A DNA stretch of 64,000 nucleotides from Acidovorax benzenivorans (GTDB lineage: Bacteria > Pseudomonadota > Gammaproteobacteria > Burkholderiales > Burkholderiaceae_C), in contig NZ_JAPCKI010000008.1 in the NCBI RefSeq assembly GCF_028680575.1, positions 1 to 64,000 on the forward strand, given 5' to 3'. How positions within the stretch are numbered: position 1 is the stretch's first letter; every line of letters starts with the position of its first letter. The translations under genes and the position numbers were made by a program. The notes beneath the pieces are model-generated. The model was not told the origin of the DNA. It did not search any database and saw nothing but the letters and a program-made list of their open reading frames with translations. Positions 33,187-42,326 of the stretch are shown piece after piece.

Positions 33187-34752
33187 GTGTCACTGTTCAA
33201 AGCCGCCTCCACCGTCTCCCTATTGACTCTCGTCTCCCGTATCACCGGGCTGGTGCGCGAGTTGCTCATGGCCTCCGTCTTCGGGGTCAGCGCCATGACG
33301 GACGCCTTCAATGTGGCGTTCCGCATTCCCAACCTGTTCCGCCGCGTGCTGGGCGAGGGCGCTTTCAGCCAGGCTTTTGTGCCGGTGCTGGCTGCCGCCC
33401 GCGCCCAGGATGGTGACGATGGTGCGCGGGCACTGATCGACCATGTGGGCACCTTGCTGGCCTGGACACTGGTGCTGCTGTGCATCGCTGGCGTGCTGGG
33501 TGCGCCCTGGATGGTGTGGGCCATGGCCAGCGGCCTCCAGCAGTCGCCCCAGGGTTTTGACGCCGCCGTCACCATGACGCGCTGGATGTTCCCCTACATC
33601 GGCTTCATGTCGCTGGTGGCGCTGGCGGGGGGCATTCTCAACACCTGGAAGAAGTTTGCAGTGCCCGCAGCGTCGCCGGTGCTGCTCAACATCGCACTCA
33701 TCCTGTCCATCACGCTGGGCGCGCCCTTGTTTGCGCGCCACGGCATCGAGCCCATCTACGCGCAGGCGGCGGGCGTGATGCTGGGTGGCCTGCTGCAATT
33801 GGCCATCCAGGTGCCCGCGCTGCTGCGCCTGGGGCTGTTGCCACACATTGGTGTGCGCTGGTCCGCCATCCGCGCGGCCTGGGCCGACCCCACCACCCGC
33901 AAGGTGGCGCGCCTGATGCTGCCTGCTCTGCTGGGTGTGAGCGTGGCGCAGGTCTCCCTGCTCATCAATACGCAGATTGCCTCGCACCTGGCCACTGGCA
34001 GCGTGAGCTGGATCACCTATGCCGACCGCCTGATGGAGCTGCCCACCGCCCTGCTGGGGGTGGCGCTGGGCGTGGTGCTGATGCCGCAACTGGCCAGCGC
34101 CCGAGCCAAGCAGGACGACGAACGCTACTCGGCCATGCTTGACTGGGGGCTTCGGCTGGTGGTGGTGCTGTCGGTGCCCTGCATGGTGGCGCTGCTGGTG
34201 TTTGCCAAGCCGCTGGTGGCCGTGCTCTACCACTACGGTGCCTTTGCCGACCGGGACGTGCAGCAGACCACGCTGGCCCTGGCGGGCTACGGGGTGGGCA
34301 TTGTGGGCATCGTGGCCATCAAGGTGTTGGCGCCGGGCTACTTTGCCAAGCACGACATGCGCACGCCCATGCTGATTGCCGTGGCGGTGCTGGTGCTCAC
34401 GCAGATGATGAACTTTGTGCTGGTGCCCTATTTGCAGCATGCGGCGCTGACGCTGTCGATTGGCGTGGGCGCGGTCATCAACGCCACCTGGCTGCTGGTG
34501 GGGCTGCTGCGGCGCGGTAGCTACAAGCCCCTGCCGGGCTGGGGCAAGTTTGCCCTGCAGGTGGTGGCGGCCAGTGCCTTGCTGGCAGTGCTGCTGGTTT
34601 GGGGTGCCCAGCATTTCGACTGGGTGGAAATGAAGGCACAGCGCCTGCAACGCATCGGCCTGCTGGCCGCGATGATGGCTGCGGCAGCGGTGCTGTACTT
34701 TGGCGCCTTGTGGGCGGCCGGCCTGAAGCTGCGCCAGTTGCTGCGCCGCTGA
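33187..34752 (+). CDS. murJ: Lipid II flippase MurJ
   Basis: A 521-residue inner-membrane protein of the MOP superfamily with about 14 transmembrane helices that flips lipid II for peptidoglycan synthesis. The N terminus LFKAASTVSLLTLVSRITGL, the following GLVRELLMASVFG and FRIPNLFRRVLGEGAFSQAF are family hallmarks. The start is a GTG at 33187 (VSLFKAAST...); upstream in-frame sequence is repeat-derived. It is probably essential. It is divergent from rpsT, and the SirB1-like gene follows 91 bases later. Confidence 0.96.
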   Translation: MSLFKAASTVSLLTLVSRITGLVRELLMASVFGVSAMTDAFNVAFRIPNLFRRVLGEGAFSQAFVPVLAAARAQDGDDGARALIDHVGTLLAWTLVLLCIAGVLGAPWMVWAMASGLQQSPQGFDAAVTMTRWMFPYIGFMSLVALAGGILNTWKKFAVPAASPVLLNIALILSITLGAPLFARHGIEPIYAQAAGVMLGGLLQLAIQVPALLRLGLLPHIGVRWSAIRAAWADPTTRKVARLMLPALLGVSVAQVSLLINTQIASHLATGSVSWITYADRLMELPTALLGVALGVVLMPQLASARAKQDDERYSAMLDWGLRLVVVLSVPCMVALLVFAKPLVAVLYHYGAFADRDVQQTTLALAGYGVGIVGIVAIKVLAPGYFAKHDMRTPMLIAVAVLVLTQMMNFVLVPYLQHAALTLSIGVGAVINATWLLVGLLRRGSYKPLPGWGKFALQVVAASALLAVLLVWGAQHFDWVEMKAQRLQRIGLLAAMMAAAAVLYFGALWAAGLKLRQLLRR

Positions 34753-34843
34753 ACGGCTGCGGCAGACCTGGCCCCCGAAATACCCTGCAAAGCCCGTTCT
34801 TCTGTGGCTTGACGCCATGGCGACGGCCCCGTACAAAGCTGCC

Positions 34844-35695
34844 ATGTCCCTGAGCCTTTCCGTGCCCACCTCGCTGGAGTACTTTGCATCGCTGGTGCAA
34901 AGCGACGACCACTTTCCGCTGCTCGAAGCCGCAGCCAGCCTCGCACAAGACGAATACCCCGAGTTCGACGTGCAGCAACTGCTGGGTGATGTGGACCAGC
35001 TGCAGGCCCGCATCAAGCGCCGCCTGCCCGCCGATGCGCCCGCGCTGCAGCGGCTGCGCACGCTCAACCAGTTCTTTTTTACCGACCTGGGCTTCGGCGG
35101 CAACATCAACAACTACTACGACCCCGAGAACAGCTACCTCAACGCCGTGCTGCGCACGCGCCGGGGTATCCCCATCAGCCTGGCCGTGCTGTGGATGGAA
35201 CTGGCCCAGGGCCTGGGCCTGCATGCGCGGGGCATTGCGTTCCCGGGGCACTTCATGGTCAAGGTGCTGCTGCCCAAGGGCCAGGTGGTGTTGGACCCGA
35301 TCTCGGGCCAGTCACTCAGCCGCGAGGAGCTGGCCGAGCGGCTGGAGCCCTACAAGCGCCGCAATGGTCTGGTGGACGATTACGACGTGCCGCTCGGCCT
35401 GTACCTGCAGGCGGCCACGCCGCGCGACATCATTGCGCGCATGCTGCGCAACCTCAAAGAGGTGCACCGCGCCCAGCAGGACTGGCAACGGCTGGTCGCC
35501 GTGCTGGACCGGTTGATCGTGTTGTTACCCCAGGCCTGGGGCGAACGGCGTGACCGGGGCCTGGCGCATGCCGAGCGTGGCAACACGGCCGAGGCCGTGG
35601 CCGACCTGGATGCCTACCTGGCCCACAGTGAAGACGGGCTGGACATCGACCTCATTGCCGACCGGCTGAGCGCACTGCGCAACGCCAACGGCTGA
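34844..35695 (+). CDS. SirB1/YchA family protein (transglutaminase-like fold)
   Basis: A 283-residue soluble protein. The core TDLGFGGNINNYYDPENSYL, then RRGIPISLAVLWMELAQGLG and GIAFPGHFMVKV, is typical of SirB1 proteins; GFGGN...NSYL and FPGHF are invariant. A C-terminal TPR-like helical region (about 200-280) follows. The precise function is unknown. The ATG at 34844 (MSLSLSVPTSLEYF) fits the family better than one at 34817. It is convergent with the ParB-like gene, the stops being 31 bases apart. Confidence 0.88.
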   Translation: MSLSLSVPTSLEYFASLVQSDDHFPLLEAAASLAQDEYPEFDVQQLLGDVDQLQARIKRRLPADAPALQRLRTLNQFFFTDLGFGGNINNYYDPENSYLNAVLRTRRGIPISLAVLWMELAQGLGLHARGIAFPGHFMVKVLLPKGQVVLDPISGQSLSREELAERLEPYKRRNGLVDDYDVPLGLYLQAATPRDIIARMLRNLKEVHRAQQDWQRLVAVLDRLIVLLPQAWGERRDRGLAHAERGNTAEAVADLDAYLAHSEDGLDIDLIADRLSALRNANG

Positions 35696-35726
35696 CCCCC
35701 GGCGTTGCCCCTCTGAAAAACACGTT

Positions 35727-36572
35727 TTAGAACGGCGTGCTGTCTGCAGGCAGCGCTGCCTGCAATTGCGCCACCTGACGGCGCAGCTCGGTGTTCTCCG
35801 CCGTCAGCTCTGCCACGCGGGTGCGCAGGGTGTGTAGCTCGTCGGTGGCCGGTGCGGAGTCGGCGGGTGCGTCTGCTGGGCTCTCTTCTATCGCAGCCTC
35901 CTCGCGTGGCTTGCGCTTGTTGAGTTCGCGCACGCGCTTGGCAGCCTGCTTGAGTTCGTCCTTGCCGGCCGCCGCTGCCGCCACCTGTTCCTCGGCGGGC
36001 AGGGTGGCCACGGCGGCTGCGGCGTTGATGGAGATGGTGCCGGACTTCACGGCCGCTACCAGCTCGGGCGCCGCCTGCTTCTGGATCTTTTCGATCATCA
36101 CCACCTGGCTGCTGCTCAGGCGCGCAGCCTTGGCAATGGCCTCGCGGCTGCTCAACGGGTCGGGGGCGGGCAGGGCGGCAGCGGCTTCGGGCGCGTCAGG
36201 GGCGGGGGGGGCTTCGGCGGCCTCTGTAGAGGCGGCTGCTCGGGCTTTGCGCTCGGCCATGATCTCGCGCTTGCGCAGCGCCAGCACACCGCGCTGGAAA
36301 TCCGACACGCTGCGGCGGCCCAGGTGCTGGTCGATCATCCACAGGTGCACGTCTTCCATCGACTGGAAACGGGGGTTCTGCACGGTCTGAAACGGCAGGC
36401 CATGCTTTTGGCAGATGCCATAGCGGTTGTGGCCGTCCACCAACACATCGCCCCACAGCACCAGCGCGTCGCGGCAGCCTTCGGTCAGGATGCTGCGTTC
36501 CAGCGCGTCGTGCTCGTCCTGGGTCAGGGGTTCGATGTAGGCTTTGAGTTCTTCGTTGACGACGATGTTCAT
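35727..36572 (-). CDS. ParB-like nuclease-domain protein with coiled-coil C terminus
   Basis: A 281-residue protein. Residues 1-75 resemble the ParB/Srx N-terminal domain (IEPLTQDEHDALERSILTEG, ALVLWGDVLVDGHNRYGICQ); DGHNRY corresponds to the GxRR/K region of ParB. Then comes a low-complexity Ala/Pro/Glu linker (110-145), a helix-turn-helix-like part (SREAIAKAARLSSSQVVMIE) and a coiled coil at the end (ELTAENTELRRQVAQLQAAL). Similar proteins are annotated as plasmid replication/partition-related. No parA or plasmid genes are nearby, so it is probably a chromosomal regulator. The ATG at 36572 starts the domain; 36602 is an alternative. Confidence 0.78.
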   Translation of the reverse strand: MNIVVNEELKAYIEPLTQDEHDALERSILTEGCRDALVLWGDVLVDGHNRYGICQKHGLPFQTVQNPRFQSMEDVHLWMIDQHLGRRSVSDFQRGVLALRKREIMAERKARAAASTEAAEAPPAPDAPEAAAALPAPDPLSSREAIAKAARLSSSQVVMIEKIQKQAAPELVAAVKSGTISINAAAAVATLPAEEQVAAAAAGKDELKQAAKRVRELNKRKPREEAAIEESPADAPADSAPATDELHTLRTRVAELTAENTELRRQVAQLQAALPADSTPF

Positions 36573-36657
36573 GGTGGCAGGCGGTCCGGGGGATCTGGGC
36601 AAGGGGCGCGATTGTAGAGGCCCAGGCGCCCGACCCCGAAAAGACGGCGAACAGGTT

Positions 36658-37725
36658 CTAAGCGTCGCGTGTGCCCCGCAGGGCCAGCCAGCCCGCTACT
36701 GCCGTGAAGGCCGCCACCACGGCCACGATGATCCAGAAGCCATGCCCGTTGTCCGCCAGCGGCACGCCACCCACGTTCATTCCAAACAGGCCTGCCAGGA
36801 TGTTGATGGGCAGTGCGAGCACGGTTACCACGGTCAGTACAAACAGGCTGCGGCTGTTGGCCTCCTGCACGCTGGCGGCGATCTCTTCCTGCAGCAGCTT
36901 GATGCGCTCCTGCAGGCCCTGCATGTCGCGCAGCACCACCGAAAACTCCTCGGTCGAATCGCGCAGCTCCTGTGCGTCGTCGGCGCCCATCCAGACAGGC
37001 GGGTGCTGCAGCAGGCGAAACAGCGCGGCAGGCTCGGGCGCCAGCAGTCGCTGCAGACGCACCAGCAAGCGCCGCAACACACCGAGCCGCGCGCGTTTGT
37101 GGTCCAGGCGCCCAGCCAGCAGCGCGTCTTCCACGTCGTCAATCCGCTGGGTCACGCCCCGCACGATGTCCACCAGGCCCGAGGCCTGGGTGCGCATCAG
37201 TTCGGCCAGCAACGCCACGCTGGAGCAGGGCGCATTGCCGCTGCGCACAGCGGTTCGCAGCGCGTCCACCGACCGCAGTGGGCGCGTGCGGCCTGTCACC
37301 ATCAGGTGCGGCGCCACGCTGGTCCATAGCGTGGCGATGTCCGAGGGCTCGAACGCAAAATCAAAATGTGCGTCGTTGAGCACTGCGATGAGCGTGTCGT
37401 CGTCGCGCTCGATGCGGGTGGACACCGAACGGTCCTTGAGCGCGTCAAAAAAGGCTTCAGGCAGGTCGGCGTGCCGCTCCATCCAGCGCACGGCCTGCGC
37501 GTGGCTCAGGTTGAAGTGCAACCACAGGAACTGCCCTGGCGGCGCGGCCCCGGCCTGCAGGCTCGCCAGCCACTGCGCGGCCTGGGCCGTATCCACCTCA
37601 TGCGGCGGGGTGTTGGCGCCCAGCAGGTAGCCGCAGATCAGCCCGGCGGCGTCTCCGCCGTAGTTCTGGCTGGCGCTGGCGGAGAGAGGGGTGGACAAAA
37701 GGGGGGAGTGGTCTGCGGGCGGCAC
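36658..37725 (-). CDS. CorA/ZntB family metal-ion transporter
   Basis: A 355-residue inner-membrane protein with a long soluble N-terminal domain (1-290), a coiled-coil stalk (ELRDSTEEFSVVLRDMQGLQ) and two C-terminal helices. The first helix ends in the signature LFGMNVGGVPL (GMN), and the second is FWIIVAVVAAFTAVAGWLAL. The N-terminal WLHFNLSHAQAVRWM is closer to ZntB than to CorA, so zinc transport is more likely than magnesium, though not certain. Monocistronic, divergent from ppk2. Confidence 0.88.
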   Translation of the reverse strand: MPPADHSPLLSTPLSASASQNYGGDAAGLICGYLLGANTPPHEVDTAQAAQWLASLQAGAAPPGQFLWLHFNLSHAQAVRWMERHADLPEAFFDALKDRSVSTRIERDDDTLIAVLNDAHFDFAFEPSDIATLWTSVAPHLMVTGRTRPLRSVDALRTAVRSGNAPCSSVALLAELMRTQASGLVDIVRGVTQRIDDVEDALLAGRLDHKRARLGVLRRLLVRLQRLLAPEPAALFRLLQHPPVWMGADDAQELRDSTEEFSVVLRDMQGLQERIKLLQEEIAASVQEANSRSLFVLTVVTVLALPINILAGLFGMNVGGVPLADNGHGFWIIVAVVAAFTAVAGWLALRGTRDA

Positions 37726-37847
37726 GGCCTCGCATGCTGGCCTCAGGGCATGACAACGTTGTGACAGATCACGCCAGTGTCACGGCGCTGTCACTGCGGC
37801 AGTCCACCATCGCGCATCTGTTTTGCACTACCGCCGGATGCTTGCCC

Positions 37848-38762
37848 ATGTTCTACAACAACGCCCTTGACACCCAGGAGCTGATGCAGCGCATCGCCAA
37901 CGACCTCATCGACAGCTACGACGAAGAGCTGGAGCTGGAGATCGAAGACCGCGAGGTCGATGACATTGGCGCCCCCAGCCCTGGCGACAAGCTGGCGCGC
38001 CAGCAGTATTTCAAGGACCTGTTTCGCCTGCAGGGCGAACTCGTCAAGCTGCAGGACTGGGTGCAGCACAGCCGCCAGAAGGTGGTGATCCTGTTCGAGG
38101 GGCGCGATGCGGCTGGCAAGGGCGGCGTCATCAAGCGCATTACCCAACGCCTGAACCCCCGCGTGGCCCGCGTGGCGGCACTGCCCGCACCCAACGACCG
38201 CGAGCGCACGCAGTGGTACTTTCAGCGTTATGTGGCACACCTGCCTGCGGCAGGCGAAATGGTGCTGTTTGACCGCAGCTGGTACAACCGCGCGGGCGTC
38301 GAGCGGGTGATGGGTTTTTGCAGCGACGATGAGTACGAAGAGTTCTTCCGCACCGTGCCCGAGTTCGAGAAGATGCTGGTGCGCTCGGGCATCACGTTGG
38401 TCAAATACTGGTTCTCCATCACCGATGAAGAGCAGCACCTGCGTTTTCTGGGGCGCATCCACGACCCGCTCAAGCAGTGGAAGCTCAGCCCCATGGACCT
38501 GGAAAGCCGCGTGCGTTGGGAGGCCTACACCAAGGCCAAAGAAACGATGCTGGAGCGCACCCACATCCCCGAAGCCCCCTGGTGGGTGGTGCAGGCGGTG
38601 GACAAGAAAAAGGCGCGCCTGAACTGCATCGCGCACCTACTGGGTCAGTTGCCTTACCAGGAGGTGCCACACCCGCCCGTGGTGCTGCCCGACCGCGTGC
38701 GCAACCCCGAGTATTTGCGCCAGCCCGTGCCTGCCAGCATGTACGTGCCGGAGATCTACTGA
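37848..38762 (+). CDS. ppk2: Polyphosphate kinase 2
   Basis: A 304-residue PPK2 enzyme, which uses polyphosphate to phosphorylate nucleotides (or the reverse). The Walker A-like motif GRDAAGKGG is at 85-93 and the Walker B/lid region reads FDRSWYNRAGVERVMGF. KYWFSITDEEQHLRFLGRIH and DPLKQWKLSPMDLESRVRW are typical of class I PPK2. The ATG at 37848 (MFYNNALDTQELMQRIAND) is preferred over upstream in-frame starts in the zntB-like leader. The N terminus is acidic (EELELEIEDREVDD). Confidence 0.95.
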   Translation: MFYNNALDTQELMQRIANDLIDSYDEELELEIEDREVDDIGAPSPGDKLARQQYFKDLFRLQGELVKLQDWVQHSRQKVVILFEGRDAAGKGGVIKRITQRLNPRVARVAALPAPNDRERTQWYFQRYVAHLPAAGEMVLFDRSWYNRAGVERVMGFCSDDEYEEFFRTVPEFEKMLVRSGITLVKYWFSITDEEQHLRFLGRIHDPLKQWKLSPMDLESRVRWEAYTKAKETMLERTHIPEAPWWVVQAVDKKKARLNCIAHLLGQLPYQEVPHPPVVLPDRVRNPEYLRQPVPASMYVPEIY

Positions 38763-38793
38763 ACCCACCGGCGCGTTGTGCGCGAGGGCGTGG

Positions 38794-39183
38794 TTACGCG
38801 TCCTTCAGCATGGTGATGGTGGCGATCACGTCCCGCACCTTGAAGGGTTTGATCAACACCCGCCGCACCTGCAGGGCCTTCATCTTCACGGCGGTGGTCG
38901 CATCCACCTGTGTGGTGGTCACCGCCACCGGCACGCTGGCCCTGACGGCCAGCGCATCGTTGCGCACTTGCTCCAGCAGGGCGACGGCCTCCTGCTCTTG
39001 CTCGTCAAGCGAGACGATCACGCCCGCATAGTTCTCGTGGCCCAGCCGCTGCTGGGCCATGCGCACGCTGTTCACCTGTCGCACCACTGGCAGGTTCAAT
39101 TGGCGGGCCGTGGCGACGATGATGCTGCCGGTCAGCGAGCTGGGTTCGATCAGCAAAATATCCTGGGGGTTGTGGTCGCTCAT
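38794..39183 (-). CDS. Receiver-like single-domain protein
   Basis: A 129-residue protein resembling a CheY-type receiver: ILLIEPSSLTGSIIVATARQ at the N terminus, GVIVSLDEQEQEAVALLEQV in the middle and VRRVLIKPFKVRDVIATI (the KPF motif) near the end. The acidic pocket is reduced (IEPS instead of a DD pair), and the central acidic residue is in SLDE. Phosphorylation is therefore uncertain. The start overlaps the stop of the GAF-domain gene (ATGA, 39180-39183), so they are co-translated and probably act together. Confidence 0.8.
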   Translation of the reverse strand: MSDHNPQDILLIEPSSLTGSIIVATARQLNLPVVRQVNSVRMAQQRLGHENYAGVIVSLDEQEQEAVALLEQVRNDALAVRASVPVAVTTTQVDATTAVKMKALQVRRVLIKPFKVRDVIATITMLKDA

Positions 39184-39686
39184 GGGGTCGGGGCTCCCTG
39201 GTCGCGCCGCACCAGCTCTTCCACCGCCAAGTCGCGCAGCGACCCCAGGATGGCCAGGTCGATGGCGTCCAGGGTGCGCGGTTTGTTGTCGATCAGGCAC
39301 AGCGTGCCCACGTTCTGCCCGCCCGGCAGTTTGAGCGGAGCACCGGCATAAAACTGGATGTGGGGCTCGCCCGTCACCAGCGGGTTGCCGATGAAGCGCT
39401 CGTCCTGGTTCACATCGGGCACCACCATGATGTCGTCCTGCAGGATGGCGTGGCCGCAGAACGAGATGCCCCGCGAGGTCTCGCATTGGTTCATGCCCAC
39501 CCGCGACTTGAACCACTGGCGGTCGTCATCGATCAGCGAGAGCAGCGCCGTGGGCACATCGAACTCCTGCGCGGCAAAAGCCGTCAGGCGGTCAAACCGC
39601 TCTTCGGGCGGCGTGTCCAGAATCAGCAACTGGCGCAGCGCCTGCAGGCGGTCCGGCTCATCGGCGGGGCGGGGTGGTTCTTGCAT
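39180..39686 (-). CDS. GAF-domain protein
   Basis: A 168-residue soluble protein made of one GAF domain. ERFDRLTAFAAQEFDVPTAL, SLIDDDRQWFKSRVG, ISFCGHAILQDDIMVVPD, and FYAGAPLKLPGGQNVGTLCL are typical of stand-alone GAF sensors of the type fused to diguanylate cyclases. The start MQEPPRPADEPDRLQALRQL at 39686 is chosen; the frame is open further upstream but over the neighbouring gene. It is coupled to the receiver-like gene by ATGA. Ligand unknown. Confidence 0.86.
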   Translation of the reverse strand: MQEPPRPADEPDRLQALRQLLILDTPPEERFDRLTAFAAQEFDVPTALLSLIDDDRQWFKSRVGMNQCETSRGISFCGHAILQDDIMVVPDVNQDERFIGNPLVTGEPHIQFYAGAPLKLPGGQNVGTLCLIDNKPRTLDAIDLAILGSLRDLAVEELVRRDQGAPTP

Positions 39687-39778
39687 GGTGGCGACCCGGT
39701 GGGGTGGTGCGGCAAAGGACCCGATTATCAGCCGGTGCCGAGGGGCTGCACGGCGCGGCACGGCCTGTGCCTCACCCC

Positions 39779-40774
39779 TCAATGGCTGCGCGCGCTGCCC
39801 TGCGACGGGGTGCCGCCGCGCCCGAACTGGTGCCATGCCCGGCGCAGCTGGGTGTCCGAGCTGAACCCTGCCATCAGCGCGGCCTGCGTCACGTTCTGGC
39901 CGGACCGCAGCGCGGCCTCGGCGGTGGCCAGGCGGATGCGGCGCAGGTATTGCAGGGGGGCGATGCCCGCATGTTCCAGAAACAGCCGCGTGAGGTGCCG
40001 GGGCGAGGTGTGGGCTACCTCGGCCATCTGGGGCACGCTCCAGTCGGCCTGGGGCTGCTGGCCCACGGCATCCTGCACGCGGTGCAGGGCGGGGTGCAGG
40101 TGGTTGCGGTGGTGCAAAAACGGCGAAAACTCGGGGTCGTTGGGCCCCCGGCGCAGGGCCACCACCATGGCCTGCGCCACCTGCGCGGCCAGCGCGGGGC
40201 CACAGGTGTCCGAGATGCGGTGCAGCAGCAGGTCGATGCCCGTGGTCACGCCCGCGCTGCTGTACACGGCGCCATCGGCCACAAACACGCGGTTGGCGAC
40301 CACGTCGCAGCGCGGGTCCACGGCGGCCAGCTCGTCCAGATGCTGGTGGTGGGTGGTGGCGCGGCGCCCGGTCAGCAGGCCGGCATGGGCGGCCAGCACC
40401 GAGCCCGCGCACACGGTGATCAGCTCCAGCTGCCCCGCCACGGGCCGCAGCCCGCGCAGCCAGTGGAGCAGCGCGCGGGCCTCGGCGCCGTCCACCGCGA
40501 TGTGTTGCCCGGCCAGCCCCACCAGCACCACCCAGGCGGGACTGGGCAGGGTGGCAGGCAGCGGCTCCAGCTGGGTCAGCACGGCGCCTACCGACGAGAC
40601 AGACTCGGGCGTGGGGCTCACAAAGTGCTGCACAAACCGCTCGGGCTGGCCTTGTTTGGCCAGGGTCTGGTTGGCGATGCGCAGCGCTTCGGCCGGGCCC
40701 GCCCAGTCCAGCACCAGGCTGCCTGGCAGCAGGGCGAAATAGACGTGGATGGGGGAAGGGGCCGGGTTTTGCAT
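39779..40774 (-). CDS. GlxA-type transcriptional regulator (DJ-1/PfpI plus AraC HTH)
   Basis: A 331-residue regulator. The N-terminal half (about 10-185) is a DJ-1/PfpI amidotransferase-like domain with the pseudo-nucleophile region ITVCAGSVLAAHAGLLTGRR. The C-terminal 100 residues are an AraC DNA-binding domain: VPQMAEVAHTSPRHLTRLFL, then RIRLATAEAALRSGQNVTQA and GFSSDTQLRRAWHQFGRG. It lies 34 bases after a DJ-1/PfpI gene and an isochorismatase-type gene on the same strand, and probably regulates them. Confidence 0.92.
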   Translation of the reverse strand: MQNPAPSPIHVYFALLPGSLVLDWAGPAEALRIANQTLAKQGQPERFVQHFVSPTPESVSSVGAVLTQLEPLPATLPSPAWVVLVGLAGQHIAVDGAEARALLHWLRGLRPVAGQLELITVCAGSVLAAHAGLLTGRRATTHHQHLDELAAVDPRCDVVANRVFVADGAVYSSAGVTTGIDLLLHRISDTCGPALAAQVAQAMVVALRRGPNDPEFSPFLHHRNHLHPALHRVQDAVGQQPQADWSVPQMAEVAHTSPRHLTRLFLEHAGIAPLQYLRRIRLATAEAALRSGQNVTQAALMAGFSSDTQLRRAWHQFGRGGTPSQGSARSH

Positions 40775-40808
40775 GGGTGGTTGTCAGCGAGGGCGCCTCA
40801 AAAGCGTG

Positions 40809-41444
40809 TCATGGCGTGGGGTTCCAGGGCGTGTCCATCTGGCGGGCCGTGCGCTCGGACAGCGCCGCGCCCACCAGCCGGGTGACCAGGTGCAGGCTCA
40901 TGTCGATACCCGCGCTGATGCCTGCAGACGTGACCAGCGCACCCCGGTCCACCCAGCGCACATTCTCCTGCACGTCGAGTGCGGGGTACTGCGCGCGCAG
41001 GTCGGCGATGTCCTCCCAGTGGGTGGTGGCCGGGCCTTCGGTCAGCACACCGGCTGCGGCCAGGATGAAGGCCCCTGTGCACACCGAGGCCGTGATCTGC
41101 GCATGGCCTGCTGCCTGGGCGACCCAGGCGCGGGTGGCGGGGCAGGCCGCAGCGGCATCAACCACCCCGCCGGGCACGATGAGCACATCTGGCACGGTTG
41201 CGTTGGCAAAGTCCGCATCGGGCAACACGCACAAGCCCGCGCGGGCGCGCACCGGACCCATGCTGCGGGCCACGCACTGCACCACAAACGGTGCAGGCGC
41301 GCCAGGGTGTTGCCGCTGGTGCATGCGGCTGGCGGTGGTGAGGACCTCATAGGGCCCGCCCAGGTCCAGGGCCTCCACGTCGTCGAAAACGAGGATGGCC
41401 ACTTGCAAAGGGTGCGCGCGGTGGGCGGGGGTAACGCTGCTCAT
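40809..41444 (-). CDS. DJ-1/PfpI family protein
   Basis: A 211-residue protein with the DJ-1/PfpI fold: VAILVFDDVEALDLGGPYEV, VLIVPGGVVDAAAACPA and the nucleophile elbow ITASVCTGAFILAAAGVLTE with Cys in VCTGA. Relatives include isonitrile hydratases and the sensor halves of GlxA regulators (TTHWEDIADLRAQYP, VTSAGISAGIDMSLHLV). Enzymatic activity is plausible since the Cys is present. The ATG at 41444 overlaps the preceding stop (ATGA); an upstream in-frame ATG at 41480 lies inside the preceding gene. Confidence 0.9.
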   Translation of the reverse strand: MSSVTPAHRAHPLQVAILVFDDVEALDLGGPYEVLTTASRMHQRQHPGAPAPFVVQCVARSMGPVRARAGLCVLPDADFANATVPDVLIVPGGVVDAAAACPATRAWVAQAAGHAQITASVCTGAFILAAAGVLTEGPATTHWEDIADLRAQYPALDVQENVRWVDRGALVTSAGISAGIDMSLHLVTRLVGAALSERTARQMDTPWNPTP

Positions 41445-42001
41445 GCTGCGGCCCGGTCCAGCGCCTGCTGCACGGTGCACAGGGTGGCGAAGCGGCCTTG
41501 CAGCACGGTGGCCGTGCGGGTCTTGATGTCGGCCGCTGCCAGCACCTGGCCGTCGGGCTGCACCATGTCCCAGGTCAGGGTGGCGTCGGTCACGTAGTCC
41601 ACGTCCCAGCCCAGGTCAGAGGCGTGGCGGGTGGTGGTTTCGCAGCATTGTTCGGTGCGGATGCCGCTCACGATCAGGCGCTGGATGCCGTGGCGTGTCA
41701 GCCATACATCGAGGCCCGTGCCCACCAGCGCGCTGTGGCGCGACTTGGTGAAGGTGGCTGCCGCGTCGAAGGTGGCCAAGCCTTGCAGGGGCCGTACCTG
41801 GCCCGAGACCTGCGAGAACGGGTTCTCGGCCACTTCGGGGCCGTCGCTGTGGAACACGCGCACCACCGGAATACCCTGGGCGACACACCCGTCGATCAGC
41901 GCGTTCTGCGCTTGCAGGTAGGCGGGCAGGTCATGTTCGGTGAAAAAGGGGCGGTGGCGGAACGACTCCTGGACATCAATCACTATCAGACAGGTTTTCA
42001 T
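41441..42001 (-). CDS. Isochorismatase-family cysteine hydrolase
   Basis: A 186-residue hydrolase. It has the family core CLIVIDVQESFRHRPFF with the catalytic Asp, the Lys in TFTKSRHSALVGTGLDVWL and the Cys region IVSGIRTEQCCETTTRHASD. Substrates in this family include isochorismate, nicotinamide and other amides; none can be assigned. It is the first gene of a three-gene minus-strand unit with the DJ-1/PfpI protein and the GlxA-type regulator. Confidence 0.9.
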   Translation of the reverse strand: MKTCLIVIDVQESFRHRPFFTEHDLPAYLQAQNALIDGCVAQGIPVVRVFHSDGPEVAENPFSQVSGQVRPLQGLATFDAAATFTKSRHSALVGTGLDVWLTRHGIQRLIVSGIRTEQCCETTTRHASDLGWDVDYVTDATLTWDMVQPDGQVLAAADIKTRTATVLQGRFATLCTVQQALDRAAA

Positions 42002-42326
42002 GGTGTGCTCGCAAAGGAAGTGGTTGGGATGCGCTTATGTTCGCCGCGCAGGGGCACACTGTCCGAACTGGTGGAGACACGATTCGATCAATTTCAGCCA
42101 TCATTCTCTGACGGATGATCTGCCGGGCTGGAGCGTGCAGACCATTCCAGGTGCCTTGCTCGCTCTTTAGTGCAGGTTTTGAGGGTGAATTGGCGTTTTG
42201 CGCCGGTAAATCATTCCTTTGAAGCTATTAAAAACATAGCAAAATCCAGGGCGAGCGGGAAGCTGTTAAGGTGGCTAGGGTTTTCCCTGATTTTTGAACA
42301 TCGCCCGCAAGACCACCTGCCTGCCT

